Source: Massilia sp. BJB1822
GTDB taxonomy: Bacteria; Pseudomonadota; Gammaproteobacteria; Burkholderiales; Burkholderiaceae_D
DNA: 64,000 bases
NCBI RefSeq assembly: GCF_013369485.1
Contig: NZ_JABWEB010000015.1
Coordinates: 62,001-126,000, forward strand
Direction of reading: 5' to 3'
The notes under the pieces are model-generated. The model saw only the letters and a program-made list of their open reading frames with translations. It ran no database searches and was not told the origin of the DNA. The translations under genes were made by a program, and so were the position numbers. Shown one piece after another: positions 1 to 8,923 of the stretch (positions are counted from its first letter, which is position 1; each line of letters begins with the position of its first letter).

Positions 1-54
1 AGCATGGGCTTTGCGCCCACCCGCGAACTGCGCCATGCGCAACTGACTAAATAA
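1..54 (+). CDS. C-terminal end of an upstream gene (partial)
   Basis: The first frame is open from base 1 to a TAA at 52-54 and would encode the last 17 residues of a protein ending in RELRHAQLTK. It stops 12 bases before the sigma factor start, a spacing that fits an upstream gene on the same strand. The stretch is too short to assign a family, and coding status is inferred only from position and codon use. Confidence 0.35.
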   Translation, partial: SMGFAPTRELRHAQLTK

Positions 55-66
55 TTTAAACAGTAT

Positions 67-960
67 ATGCAAGATACGCCGCCCATCCCCGCCGACACCC
101 ACGCTTTCGCCGCGCTGCGTCCGCGCCTGTTTGCCATCGCCTACCGCATGCTCGGCACCCGCGCCGATGCCGAGGATATCCTGCAGGATGCCTGGCTGGG
201 CTGGTATGGCAGTGACAAGAGCGCGGTGCAATCGTCCGAAGCCTGGCTGGTGACGATCGTGACCCGGCTTTCCATCGACCGTCTGCGCGCCGCCAAGGCC
301 GAACGCGAATCCTATGCGGGCTGGTGGCTGCCCGAACCGCTGGTCGAGGAGCTGGACGAGAACACGCCGGAAACGGCGGCCGAGATGGCGAGCGAGCTGT
401 CGCTGGCCTTCATGTGGGTGCTGGAGCGCCTGTCGCCGGAGGAGCGCGCTGCCTTCCTGCTGCGCCAGGTCTTCGACCATGACTATGCCGAAGTGGCTGA
501 GCTGATCGGCAAGAGCGAGGCGGCCTGCCGCCAGATGGTGCATCGCGCCAGTGAGCGCGTGCAGCAGGAGCGGGCGCGTTTCGAGGTGCCGAAGGAGGCC
601 CACCGCAGCCTGCTCGCCAAATTCATGCAGGCGGCCGGCAGCGGCCAGCGAGATGCAATCAAGGCGCTGCTGGACGAGAATGTCACGCTGGTGGGCGATG
701 GCGGCGGCAAAGTGCCGTCCTTCCACGGCAGGGTGGGTGGCACCGATTTCGTGGCCGACCTGTACGCCGGCATGCTGGCCAAGCACGATGGCCAGATCGT
801 CTACCGCATGGCCATGGTCAATGGCGAGCCGGGCTTCCTGCGCTATGTGGAGGGCAAGCTGGAATCGGCCCAGAGCTTTGCGGTGGAAGGCGAACGCATT
901 GTCGGCATCTACGCCGTGCGCAATCCGGACAAGCTGGCTGGCCTGCCGCAGACGATTTAA
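67..960 (+). CDS. sigJ: ECF41-type RNA polymerase sigma factor with SnoaL-like C-terminal domain
   Basis: This 297-residue protein is an extracytoplasmic-function sigma factor of the ECF41 group. Region 2 lies at about 12-75 and region 4 (helix-turn-helix for the -35 element) at about 112-165. The C-terminal 120 residues form the extra SnoaL/NTF2-like domain that in this group tunes activity in place of an anti-sigma factor. Three group hallmarks are visible: WLPEPL in the linker (87-92), DGGGK (211-215) and NPDKL near the end (286-290). The next gene is an AhpD-like protein, one of the classic ECF41 partner types, and a matching promoter lies between them. Start: the only reasonable ATG, with weak Shine-Dalgarno. 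The symbol follows the common SigJ label and is less certain than the family. Confidence 0.93.
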   Translation: MQDTPPIPADTHAFAALRPRLFAIAYRMLGTRADAEDILQDAWLGWYGSDKSAVQSSEAWLVTIVTRLSIDRLRAAKAERESYAGWWLPEPLVEELDENTPETAAEMASELSLAFMWVLERLSPEERAAFLLRQVFDHDYAEVAELIGKSEAACRQMVHRASERVQQERARFEVPKEAHRSLLAKFMQAAGSGQRDAIKALLDENVTLVGDGGGKVPSFHGRVGGTDFVADLYAGMLAKHDGQIVYRMAMVNGEPGFLRYVEGKLESAQSFAVEGERIVGIYAVRNPDKLAGLPQTI

Positions 961-987
961 AGATTTTTGAATTTTTTTGCGTAAAGC

Positions 988-1014
988 TGTCACAAGCCGG
1001 CTGCGCGCCGCGTC
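988..1014 (+). promoter_or_regulatory. ECF41-dependent promoter
   Basis: TGTCACA at 988-994 is followed by exactly 16 bases and then CGTC at 1011-1014. TGTCACA-N16-CGTC is the published ECF41 target promoter. It lies about 55 bases upstream of the AhpD-like gene and directly after the sigma factor gene, so the sigma factor most likely drives its partner from here. I see no second copy in the 66 bases upstream of the sigma gene, so autoregulation cannot be judged from this window. Confidence 0.9.
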
Positions 1015-1069
1015 TTATAGGTATGGAAGCCGCAAAGGGCGGCCTCCTCTACCAACCGAAAGGCATATC

Positions 1070-1522
1070 ATGAGCGCAAAAGCACGCATCGCATACTATC
1101 AACTGGCCCCGAAAGGCTTCCAGAACCTGCTGGCCCTGTCCAATGGCCTGCGCACCGAGCTGCTGGGCAAGCGCCTGGTTGACCTGGTTCTGCTGCGCGT
1201 CTCGCAGATCAACGGCTGCGCCTACTGCATCGACATGCACTGGCGCGACCTGATCAAAATGGAAGTCGAGCCGCGCCACGCCAACGCCGTCGCCGGCTGG
1301 CGCGAAGCGCCTTTCTTCACCGAGCGCGAACGCGCCGCCCTGCATTGGGCCGAGCTGGTGACGGGCATCCCGCGCACCGACCCGAGCGACGCCGAATTCG
1401 CCCAGCTGCAGCAGCACTTCAGCGACGAGGAAATTGCTGAACTGGGCTTCGTCATCGTCACCATCAACGCCTGGAACTTGCTCAACGTTAGCTTCCGCAA
1501 CCCGATCCCGCTGGAAGGTTAA
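1070..1522 (+). CDS. Carboxymuconolactone decarboxylase / AhpD-like protein (ECF41 partner)
   Basis: This 150-residue protein has the AhpD fold signature: an ING-C-AY-C-IDMH segment with Cys50, Cys53 and His57, the redox CxxC and proton-relay histidine of alkylhydroperoxidase-like proteins. It probably acts as a small cytosolic peroxide or quinone reductase; the substrate is unknown. The family is the C of the COE genes (carboxymuconolactone decarboxylase, oxidoreductase, epimerase) typically controlled by ECF41 sigma factors. The ATG at 1070 was chosen because the family begins near this point and because upstream in-frame codons would run through the ECF41 promoter. Confidence 0.92.
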   Translation: MSAKARIAYYQLAPKGFQNLLALSNGLRTELLGKRLVDLVLLRVSQINGCAYCIDMHWRDLIKMEVEPRHANAVAGWREAPFFTERERAALHWAELVTGIPRTDPSDAEFAQLQQHFSDEEIAELGFVIVTINAWNLLNVSFRNPIPLEG

Positions 1523-1534
1523 GGAGTTTGGCGA

Positions 1535-2155
1535 TTAGTCGCCGGCCTTGACTTCGCCCATGCCCTGCACGGACTTGTTCAGGGTTTTGGGGTTGCCGTA
1601 GTAGTTGAGGGAACCCATGCCGCGCACCACGGCGTTCAGCGTGCCGCTGGCGTAGATCTTGACGGCGCCGACGCCTTCAAAGTTAACGTCGGCGTTTTCG
1701 GCCAGCAGGGCTTTGGTGTCCACTTCGCCGACGCCCTGTGCTTTCAGGCGCAGCAGCTTGACCTTGCCCTGGGCGACCAGTCGGCCGGCGCCGCGGTAGC
1801 TCAGGTCCACGCGCTCTCCGCTCAGGTTGCGCAGCGTGGTTTCGCCCGCGCCTTCCTGCTGGTATTTCTGCAGCGCGGGCACGGTGATGGTGATGGTTTC
1901 GCCATGGATGTTCTTGTTATTGTGCTTGCCCTTGTAGAAGAGCAGCAGCTCGCCGTTTACCACTTCGGTGGCCACCATGCTCTGATAGTTCTCGTTGCCG
2001 GAGACCGTGACCGACTGCTTCTTGCCCACCTCGATGTTGATGGCAAACGGGCCTTTGCTGCTGATGGCGCTAAAGGGCGCCAGATTGCGGTTTTGCTCGA
2101 TGGCGTGCGCGGAACCGGCGCACAGCAGGGCGGTGAGGATCATCAGACGGCGCAT
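1535..2155 (-). CDS. DUF2807 (head GIN domain) exported protein
   Basis: A 206-residue protein with a cleavable signal peptide (about 1-18, ending AHA) followed by a repetitive beta-rich region with recurring G-V/M-G turns (for example QGVGEVDT, EGVGAVKI, RGMGSLNY, QGMGEVKA). This spacing is typical of the DUF2807 or head-GIN right-handed beta-helix family of periplasmic or outer-membrane-associated proteins. Function is unknown. It converges with the AhpD-like gene (13-base gap) and its start faces the PPOX gene. Confidence 0.85.
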   Translation of the reverse strand: MRRLMILTALLCAGSAHAIEQNRNLAPFSAISSKGPFAINIEVGKKQSVTVSGNENYQSMVATEVVNGELLLFYKGKHNNKNIHGETITITVPALQKYQQEGAGETTLRNLSGERVDLSYRGAGRLVAQGKVKLLRLKAQGVGEVDTKALLAENADVNFEGVGAVKIYASGTLNAVVRGMGSLNYYGNPKTLNKSVQGMGEVKAGD

Positions 2156-2308
2156 GGCTTACCCCTTCTTTATAGTGGTTGTGATAAAAACATTGTACGG
2201 AGTTTCATGCGGCTATGGCCGTCATGCGATGAACGGCCGCTTTTCGCCGATGAAGTGCTAAATATGCTAACTTTGCCGCCATTAAGCGCCCGCAAAAAGG
2301 AAAGGCCA

Positions 2309-2938
2309 GTGGACTGGAGCAGCAACCCCCATCGCATCACCGATCTGCACGCGCTCGAAGCCGTGTACGGCCAGCCCGGCCAAGCTTCCATCGTCAAGGA
2401 AGTCGATTACATCCATCCGCATTACCGCGCCTTTATCGAGGCCGCGCCTTTCGCCGTACTGGCGACGGCCGGCCCCGGCGGCCTGGATGCCTCGCCGCGC
2501 GGCGATCCGGCCGGTTTCGTGGTGGTGGAGGATGAAAAGACCTTGCTGCTGCCTGACCGGCGCGGCAATAACCGCATCGACAGCCTGCGCAATATCGTCG
2601 CCGATCCGCGCGTGGCGCTGCTGTTCATGGTTCCGGGCATGGGCGAGACCTTGCGCGTGAATGGGCGCGCTGCGATCCTGACCGATCCCCGGCTGCTGGA
2701 GCGTTTCGCGATGGATGGCAAGTTGCCGCGTTCCGTGCTGGCGGTGCAGGTGGATGCGGTATTCGCACAGTGTTCGCGCGCCGTGATCCGCTCGCGCTTG
2801 TGGAAGGCCGATGCGCTGCAGGATCCTGCCAGCTTGCCTAGCCTGGGCACGGTACTGCAGGCCTTGAGCCGGAACGCCATCGACGGCGCCCAGTACGACC
2901 GCGACTTGCCGGAGCGCTTGCGCACAACGCTGTATTGA
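2309..2938 (+). CDS. Pyridoxamine 5'-phosphate oxidase-family FMN-binding protein (MSMEG_1061-like)
   Basis: The protein (209 residues from the GTG at 2309) has the split-barrel flavin-binding fold of PPOX-family proteins: a YRAFIEAAPFAVLAT strand followed by DASPRGDPAGFV, LLLPDRRGNNRIDSLRNI and LLFMVPGMGETLRVNGRA. These are the hallmark segments of the MSMEG_1061 subfamily; the GNNR-DSL-N segment contributes to FMN binding. It is likely a cytosolic flavin reductase or oxidase with unknown substrate. Start choice: GTG 2309 has AAGGAAAGG just upstream, while ATG 2264 lacks a ribosome site; both are in frame. It ends into a strong shared terminator. Confidence 0.85.
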   Translation: MDWSSNPHRITDLHALEAVYGQPGQASIVKEVDYIHPHYRAFIEAAPFAVLATAGPGGLDASPRGDPAGFVVVEDEKTLLLPDRRGNNRIDSLRNIVADPRVALLFMVPGMGETLRVNGRAAILTDPRLLERFAMDGKLPRSVLAVQVDAVFAQCSRAVIRSRLWKADALQDPASLPSLGTVLQALSRNAIDGAQYDRDLPERLRTTLY

Positions 2939-2945
2939 GAAGGAC

Positions 2946-2979
2946 GACGCCGTCCGCCCATACTGGCGCGGACGGCGTC
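2946..2979. terminator. Bidirectional terminator between the PPOX gene and ppc
   Basis: A perfect 12-bp stem (GACGCCGTCCGC at 2946-2957 with its complement at 2968-2979) and a 10-base loop lie between two convergent genes. It is followed by a T-rich stretch on the plus strand. Position and symmetry fit a shared terminator. Confidence 0.75.
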
Positions 2980-2997
2980 TTGCCGCTTCTTTGGCCT

Positions 2998-5814
2998 TTA
3001 GCCCGTGTTGCGCAGGCCCGCCGCCACGCCGTTGATGGACAGGTGGATGCCGCGATGCACGCGCGGGTCCGCCAGATCCGATTCCGCACTGAGGTTGCGA
3101 CGGCGCTTGATCAGCTCAACCTGCAAGTGGTTGAGCGGATCGAGGTAGGGGAAGCGGTTGGTGATGGAACGCGCCAGCAGCGGATTGCCGGCCAGACGCT
3201 CGCGCGCGCCGGTGATCGCTTCCAGGCATTCCAGCGTGAGCGCGTATTCCTCGGTGATGCGCTTGAAGATGCGCTCGCGCAGTTCCTTGTCCGCCACCAG
3301 CTCGGCGTAGCGCGAGGCGATCGCCAGGTCGGTCTTGGCCAGCACCATGTCCATATTCGACAGCAGAGTGGCGAAGAAAGGCCAGTGCTGCACCATATCG
3401 CGCAGCTGGGCCAGGCGCTCTTCGCGCTTGCCCGCCGCCATCCAGCCGCCCACGGCGCTGCCGAAGCCATACCAGCCCGGCAGCAGCAGGCGGCACTGGC
3501 CCCAGGAGAAGCCCCAGGGAATGGCGCGCAAGTCTTCGATGCGCTTGGTCGATTTGCGCGAGGCGGGACGCGAACCGAGGTTCAGTTCCGCGATTTCGGC
3601 AATCGGGGTGGCGGCGAAGAAGTAGTCGGTGAAGCCCGGGGTTTCGTACACCAGGTTGCGGTAAGCCTTGTAAGCCAGGCCGGAAATCTCGCCCATCACG
3701 CTTTCGAAGCGCGCCAATTGGGTCTTCTGGCCTTCGTCCGAGGCGGGCGGGGTCAGGCTCGCTTCCAGCGTGGCGGCCACCAGCAGTTCTAGGTTGCGGC
3801 GGCCGATTTCTGCGTTGGAGAACTTGGAGGCGATGATCTCGCCCTGTTCCGTCAAGCGGATCTGGCCATTCACCGTGCCCTTGGGCTGGGCCAGGATAGC
3901 TTCGTAGCTTGGACCGCCACCACGGCCCACCGTGCCGCCGCGGCCATGGAAGAGGCGCAGCTTGACGCCGGCCTTGGCGAAAATCTCGACCAGGCTGACT
4001 TCGGCCTTGTACAGCTCCCAGTTGGAGGTGAGGAAGCCGCCGTCCTTATTGGAATCGGAATAGCCCAGCATGACTTCCTGGATCTGACCCTGTTTGGCGA
4101 TCAGCTGTTTCACCAGCGGCAGGGCCATCACGCTTTCCATGATGCCGGCCGCGCGCTGCAGGTCCGGAATGGTTTCGAACAGCGGAATCACCATCAGGTC
4201 CAGCGTACTCTCGCCATCGGCACTGCGGCGCAGCAGGCCGGTTTCCTGCTGCAGTACCAGCACTTCCAGCAGGTCGGACACGGTTTCCGTGTGCGAGATG
4301 ATGTAGTTGCGGATGGCGCGCGCGCCGTAGCGCTGGCGGATTTCGCGCGCCGCGCGCAGGATGGTCAGCTCGGAATCGGTTTCGGCCGAATACTCGATAT
4401 AGGGCGAGAACAGCAGGCGCGATTGCGCCAGTTCGGCCAGCAGCAGCTTGACCTTGGCATCCTCGTCCAGCGCCGCGTAGTCGGCCTGCACGCCGGCCTT
4501 GGCGAACAGCTCGGCCAGCACGCGCTCGTGGATGTCGGAACTCTGGCGCATGTCCAGCGAGGCGAGGTGGAAGCCGAAGATGTCGGCGGCGCGCTTCAGC
4601 GTGGTCAGGCGCGGACGGGCCAGGGCGCCGCCGTGGTTGGCGTCCAGCGAATCGATCAGCACCTGCAGGTCGGCCGAGAAGGCGGCCGGGCTGGCATACG
4701 GCTCGGCGTGGCCCACTTCCTTGCGCAGGATATTGGTGGCGCCCAGTTCGCGCGCGGTACTGGCTAGGCGCGCATAGATGCCGATCAGGGCGCGGCGGTA
4801 AGGCTCGTCGGAGCGGTGGTCCGAGGTGTCGGGCGAGGTATCGGCCAGCACCTGCAGCGCGGGGCTGCAGGCCACCATCAGGGTCGAGACGGACAGCTCG
4901 GCGCCCAGGGCGTGGGCTTCGTCCAGGTAAAAGTCCATGATGGTGGTGGCCTGGCGCTCCAGCGCGTGGCGCATGGTGCCGGCGTTCACGTTCGGATTGC
5001 CGTCGCGGTCGCCGCCGATCCAGCTGCCCATCTGCACATAAGGCGCATCGATCGGCGCTTCGGGCGTGCAGTACTGGCCGGCGATGTCGGCCTCGATATC
5101 GTCATACAGGGCCGGCAGCTCGCGCAGGAAGGTGATGCGGTAGTAGGACAGGGCGTTTTCGATCTCGTCGGCCACGGTCAGCTTGGAGTAGCGCAGCATG
5201 CGGGTCTGCCACAGGGTCGACACGCGGGCGCGCAGCATATGCTGGTTGGCGGCGCGCTCCTTCGGCGTCAGCGGCAGGTCGCGCTCGGCCAGCAAGCGGG
5301 CGATATCATGTTCCGCGTCGAGGATGGATTTGCGCTGCACTTCGGTGGGGTGGGCCGTCAGCACGGGGGCAATCAGGGCGTCCTGGAAGAAACCCTTGAC
5401 GGTGTCTTCGCCCACGCCTGCTTCCTTCAGCTTGCACAGGGCATGGCCGATGCTGCCGCGCTGCGGCGTGGAGCCGGCCAGCAGGTGGGCGCGGCGACGG
5501 CGGATGTGGTGCTGGTCTTCAGCGATATTGGCCAGGTGGGAGAAGTAGGAAAAGGCGCGCACCACCGAAATGGTCTGCTCCTTGGTGAGAATCTTGAGCA
5601 TGCCGTCCAATTCCTTGGCGGCGCCGGCGTCGGCTTCGCGGCGGAAGCGCACGGCGGTCTGGCGGATGGTCTCGACCACGGCGAAGACCTCTTCGCCTTC
5701 CTGTTCCCGCAAGATGTCGCCCAGCAGGCGGCCCAGCAGGCGGATATCTTCTTTCAATGGCGCGTCTTTATCGGCGCCGGCTTGTTCGTCGGTTGCACTA
5801 GCTTGTTTTACCAT
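2998..5814 (-). CDS. ppc: Phosphoenolpyruvate carboxylase
   Basis: This 938-residue enzyme makes oxaloacetate from phosphoenolpyruvate and bicarbonate, the main anaplerotic reaction of the TCA cycle. The catalytic histidine signature [10 protein letters not shown] (His155), the [17 protein letters not shown]-binding loop, [10 protein letters not shown] and the C-terminal NTG are all present. Full length for the bacterial family. The ATG at 5814 (MVKQASA) was preferred to an upstream in-frame GTG at 5865, since family similarity begins only after it. It is divergent from hemC over a shared promoter region and ends at the terminator shared with the PPOX gene. Confidence 0.97.
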   Translation of the reverse strand: MVKQASATDEQAGADKDAPLKEDIRLLGRLLGDILREQEGEEVFAVVETIRQTAVRFRREADAGAAKELDGMLKILTKEQTISVVRAFSYFSHLANIAEDQHHIRRRRAHLLAGSTPQRGSIGHALCKLKEAGVGEDTVKGFFQDALIAPVLTAHPTEVQRKSILDAEHDIARLLAERDLPLTPKERAANQHMLRARVSTLWQTRMLRYSKLTVADEIENALSYYRITFLRELPALYDDIEADIAGQYCTPEAPIDAPYVQMGSWIGGDRDGNPNVNAGTMRHALERQATTIMDFYLDEAHALGAELSVSTLMVACSPALQVLADTSPDTSDHRSDEPYRRALIGIYARLASTARELGATNILRKEVGHAEPYASPAAFSADLQVLIDSLDANHGGALARPRLTTLKRAADIFGFHLASLDMRQSSDIHERVLAELFAKAGVQADYAALDEDAKVKLLLAELAQSRLLFSPYIEYSAETDSELTILRAAREIRQRYGARAIRNYIISHTETVSDLLEVLVLQQETGLLRRSADGESTLDLMVIPLFETIPDLQRAAGIMESVMALPLVKQLIAKQGQIQEVMLGYSDSNKDGGFLTSNWELYKAEVSLVEIFAKAGVKLRLFHGRGGTVGRGGGPSYEAILAQPKGTVNGQIRLTEQGEIIASKFSNAEIGRRNLELLVAATLEASLTPPASDEGQKTQLARFESVMGEISGLAYKAYRNLVYETPGFTDYFFAATPIAEIAELNLGSRPASRKSTKRIEDLRAIPWGFSWGQCRLLLPGWYGFGSAVGGWMAAGKREERLAQLRDMVQHWPFFATLLSNMDMVLAKTDLAIASRYAELVADKELRERIFKRITEEYALTLECLEAITGARERLAGNPLLARSITNRFPYLDPLNHLQVELIKRRRNLSAESDLADPRVHRGIHLSINGVAAGLRNTG

Positions 5815-5962
5815 AATTGATGAGTCACAAAGATGATGTATGTCGGTGCAAAGGCTTTTGGCCACGGCTGCAAGGGGAAGCGCATGCTAAAATTTATAGT
5901 CTTAAAACATGCACCGTAACTGGCCAACGCCGGTGAGCGTCAGCAACAGCGAAAGAACAGTT

Positions 5963-6946
5963 TTGAAAACATCCGAATTGGCCCAACAGATCCCGTCCAG
6001 ATTGGTGATCGCCTCGCGCGAAAGCCGGCTCGCCATGTGGCAGGCCGAACATGTCCGCGCGCGCTTGTCTTTATTATATCCGCAGTGCAGCGTCGAAATT
6101 CTGGGAATGACGACGCGCGGCGATCAAATTCTCGACCGCACCCTGTCCAAGGTCGGCGGCAAGGGGCTGTTCGTCAAGGAATTGGAAGTGGCGATGGCTG
6201 AAGGCCGCGCCGATCTGGCCGTGCATTCGCTCAAGGATGTGCCGATGGAGCTGCCCGAAGGCTTCGCCCTGGCCGCCGTGCTGGAACGCGAAGACCCGCG
6301 CGACGCCTTCGTCTCCAGCCAGTATGCTTCGCTGGATGAGCTGCCGGACGGCGCCATCGTCGGCACCAGCAGCTTGCGCCGCCAGTCGCTGATCGCGGCG
6401 CGCTACCCGCATCTGGTCATTAAGCCGCTGCGCGGCAATCTGGATACCCGTCTGGCGAAACTGGACCGCGGCGATTATGCCGCCATCATCCTGGCCGCCG
6501 CCGGCCTGAAACGCTTGGGCCTGGAGCAGCGCATCCGCGCCGTGCTGGACCCGGCCGCCAGCCTGCCGGCCGCAGGGCAGGGCGCCATGGCCATTGAAAT
6601 CGCCGAGCGCAAGGATGGGCTGGACCTGCTGTCGCTGCTGGCGCCGTTGAACCACCTGCCGACCGCGCAAGCCGTGGCGGCCGAACGCAAGGTGTCCAAG
6701 GTCTTTGGCGGCAGCTGCCAGGTGCCGCTGGCTGCCTACGCCACCGTGACCGGCGCCGACATGCACCTGCGCGCCATGGTCGCCACGCCGGACGGCAAGC
6801 GAGTGGCTGCCGCCGAGGTGCGCGGCGCCGCCGCCGATGCCGAGGCGTTGGGCGTGGAAGTATCGGAACTGCTGCGCCAGCAGGATGCGGTGGACATCCT
6901 CTCGGTCTGCCTGGCCGATGCGGCTGCCGCCAGCCCTGATGCCTGA
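5963..6946 (+). CDS. hemC: Hydroxymethylbilane synthase (porphobilinogen deaminase)
   Basis: HemC joins four porphobilinogens into hydroxymethylbilane on a dipyrromethane cofactor in tetrapyrrole synthesis. Visible motifs: [15 protein letters not shown] at the N-terminus, KDVP, GTSSLRR, the LRGN-DTRL arginine block and the cofactor cysteine in GGSCQVP (Cys252). Start: TTG 5963 gives MKTSELAQQ, close to the usual family start. The in-frame ATG at 5909 would add 18 residues and lies within about 10 bases of likely -10 sequences (TAAAAT, TATAGT at 5888-5900), so it seems too close to the transcript start. First gene of hemC-hemD-hemX-hemY. Confidence 0.95.
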   Translation: MKTSELAQQIPSRLVIASRESRLAMWQAEHVRARLSLLYPQCSVEILGMTTRGDQILDRTLSKVGGKGLFVKELEVAMAEGRADLAVHSLKDVPMELPEGFALAAVLEREDPRDAFVSSQYASLDELPDGAIVGTSSLRRQSLIAARYPHLVIKPLRGNLDTRLAKLDRGDYAAIILAAAGLKRLGLEQRIRAVLDPAASLPAAGQGAMAIEIAERKDGLDLLSLLAPLNHLPTAQAVAAERKVSKVFGGSCQVPLAAYATVTGADMHLRAMVATPDGKRVAAAEVRGAAADAEALGVEVSELLRQQDAVDILSVCLADAAAASPDA

Positions 6947-7700
6947 CACCGTCATCATCACCCGCCCTCTGGCGCAAGCGCAGCCGCTGGCTGAGCGCGT
7001 GGCGGCGCTCGGCCGTCCGGTCGAGGTGCTGCCGCTGCTGGAGATCGCGCCGCTGGCCGATGCCGCGCCGCTCAAGGCCGCGCTGGCCGACCTGGCCTCC
7101 TACGCCATGGTGTTCTTCGTGTCGCCCAATGCCATCGACGCCGCCTTCGCCCATATCGCGGCCTGGCCGGCCGGCGTAACCCTGGCCGTGCTGGGCGAGG
7201 GCAGCCGCCTGGCGCTGGCCGCGCATGGCATCACGCCGGACAAGGCGCATATCGTGAGTTCGGCCGAGGCGGAGTTCAGCGATTCCGAACACCTGCTGCA
7301 AACCCTGGACCTGGCGGCCCTGCGCGGCAAGCGCGTGCTGATCGTGCGCGGCGAAAGCGGGCGCGAACTGATGGCCGATGGCTTGCGCGCCGCCGGCGTC
7401 GAAGTCCACTTCGTGGCGGCCTACCGCCGCAGCGTGCCGCAACTCGATGCGGCCCTGGCGGCCCGCCTGCGCAAGCTGCTGGCCCAGCCCAATGATTGGT
7501 TCATCACCAGCTCGGAAGCCCTGCGCGGCCTGCTGGCGCTGGTGGCCCAGGCCGAGGGTGATGCCGGTGTTGCAAAGATGCAACAACAACACTTGATCGT
7601 GCCCCATGCCCGGATTGCCGAGTCGGCCCATTCCCTGGGCTGCCAACGGGTCACGCTCACAGGATCAGGCGACGAGCGCTTGCTCGCCGCGTTACAATGA
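6939..7700 (+). CDS. hemD: Uroporphyrinogen-III synthase
   Basis: A 253-residue protein of the HemD family, which cyclises hydroxymethylbilane with inversion of ring D. It opens with [21 protein letters not shown] and shows two alternating Rossmann-like halves. Sequence in this family is poorly conserved, so the call leans on these motifs and on position. Its ATG overlaps the hemC stop by 8 bases and its own stop overlaps the hemX start by 4, so translation of the three is probably coupled. Confidence 0.93.
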   Translation: MPDTVIITRPLAQAQPLAERVAALGRPVEVLPLLEIAPLADAAPLKAALADLASYAMVFFVSPNAIDAAFAHIAAWPAGVTLAVLGEGSRLALAAHGITPDKAHIVSSAEAEFSDSEHLLQTLDLAALRGKRVLIVRGESGRELMADGLRAAGVEVHFVAAYRRSVPQLDAALAARLRKLLAQPNDWFITSSEALRGLLALVAQAEGDAGVAKMQQQHLIVPHARIAESAHSLGCQRVTLTGSGDERLLAALQ

Positions 7701-8920
7701 CGACCATGAACGAATTGCCTACCTTACCCGATCCAGCCAAGCAGGCAGCCGACGCGGCGCCGCAAGCCACCGTGGACGCGCAAGCCACGGCCGCTGCCGG
7801 TGCTCCGCCGCTGCCGCCTGTACCACCGCCCGCCGCGCCCACGCCGGCGTCCGGCCCGTCCTCCACCGAAATCTGGCAGCGCCGCCTGGCCTTTGCCGTG
7901 CTGCCGCTGGCCATCCTGCTGGCCGCGCAGGCCTGGTCATCGCACAAGCAGATCCGCGGCCTGCGCGAAGAGCTGGCGCGCCGCCTGCAAAAGAGCGATG
8001 CCTCGAATGTCGAAACCGGCCAGCTGGTGCGCTCGGTGCAGGAATCGACCAAGGAATTGCAGATCAAGGCCGGCCTGCTGGAAGGCCGCCAGCTGGAAGC
8101 GCAAAGCCAGCAGCTGGCGCTGGAACAGCTTTACCAGGATCTGTCGAAGAACCGCGACGAGTGGGCGCTGGCCGAGATCGAGCAAGTGCTGTCCACCGCT
8201 AGCCAGCAGCTGCAACTGGCCGGCAATGTGCCGGGCGCGCTGATCGCGCTGCAAAATGCCGACCGCAGCCTGTCGCGCTCCGACAAGCCGCAATTCATTA
8301 CCATCCGCCGTGCCATCGCCAAGGACACGGAAAAGCTGAAAGCTCTGCCGAGCGTGGATTCGGTGGGCCTGGCCGTGCGCCTGGATAACGTCATCGCCCA
8401 GATCGACACCCTGCCCATGCTGTCGGACGAAAAGCCGACCCTGCCCGCGCCGCCGGAGAAGAAGGTGGCCGCCAAGCCGGCCAAGGCCCACGGCAAGGGC
8501 GGCAAGCCTGCCGCGCCGGAGCCGGTGGAAGAGCCTACGCTGCTGCAAAAAGCGCAGGGCGTCTGGGCGGAATGGACCGGCGAGATGTGGACCGATGTGC
8601 GCCAGCTGATCCGCGTGCGCAGCATCGAAACGCCGGACGCGCTGATGCTGTCGCCGACCCAGGCCTATTTCCTGCGCGAGAACCTGAAACTGCGCCTGCT
8701 GAATGCGCGCATGGCCCTGCTGTCGCGCAATGAAGCCGCCTTCCGCGCCGACCTGCTGGCCGCCCAGGAATCGCTGCACAAGTATTTCGACACCCGCGCC
8801 AAGCAGACCCAGACCGTGCAAGCCCTGCTGCGCCAGGTCCAGGGCAGCAATCTGTCGATCGAAATGCCGACGCTGGCCGACAGCCTGAACGCCGTGCGCA
8901 ATTACAAAGCGAAGCCATAA
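7697..8920 (+). CDS. hemX: HemX family membrane protein of the heme operon
   Basis: A 407-residue protein annotated in many genomes as a uroporphyrinogen-III C-methyltransferase, though it lacks methyltransferase motifs. It has an Ala/Pro-rich cytosolic N-terminus (1-53), one membrane segment (about 58-76, LAFAVLPLAILLAAQAW), a long coiled-coil region (about 80-150) and a periplasmic C-terminal domain interrupted by a Pro/Lys/Ala linker (about 250-275). It probably acts as a scaffold for heme-biosynthetic enzymes at the inner membrane; this is inference. Start overlaps the hemD stop (ATGA); a second ATG at 7706 is possible. Confidence 0.9.
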   Translation: MTTMNELPTLPDPAKQAADAAPQATVDAQATAAAGAPPLPPVPPPAAPTPASGPSSTEIWQRRLAFAVLPLAILLAAQAWSSHKQIRGLREELARRLQKSDASNVETGQLVRSVQESTKELQIKAGLLEGRQLEAQSQQLALEQLYQDLSKNRDEWALAEIEQVLSTASQQLQLAGNVPGALIALQNADRSLSRSDKPQFITIRRAIAKDTEKLKALPSVDSVGLAVRLDNVIAQIDTLPMLSDEKPTLPAPPEKKVAAKPAKAHGKGGKPAAPEPVEEPTLLQKAQGVWAEWTGEMWTDVRQLIRVRSIETPDALMLSPTQAYFLRENLKLRLLNARMALLSRNEAAFRADLLAAQESLHKYFDTRAKQTQTVQALLRQVQGSNLSIEMPTLADSLNAVRNYKAKP

Positions 8921-8923
8921 GCC

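Noticed and set aside
2935-3792. Plus-strand frames opposite ppc
   Set aside because: Shadow frames of a fully supported ppc gene.
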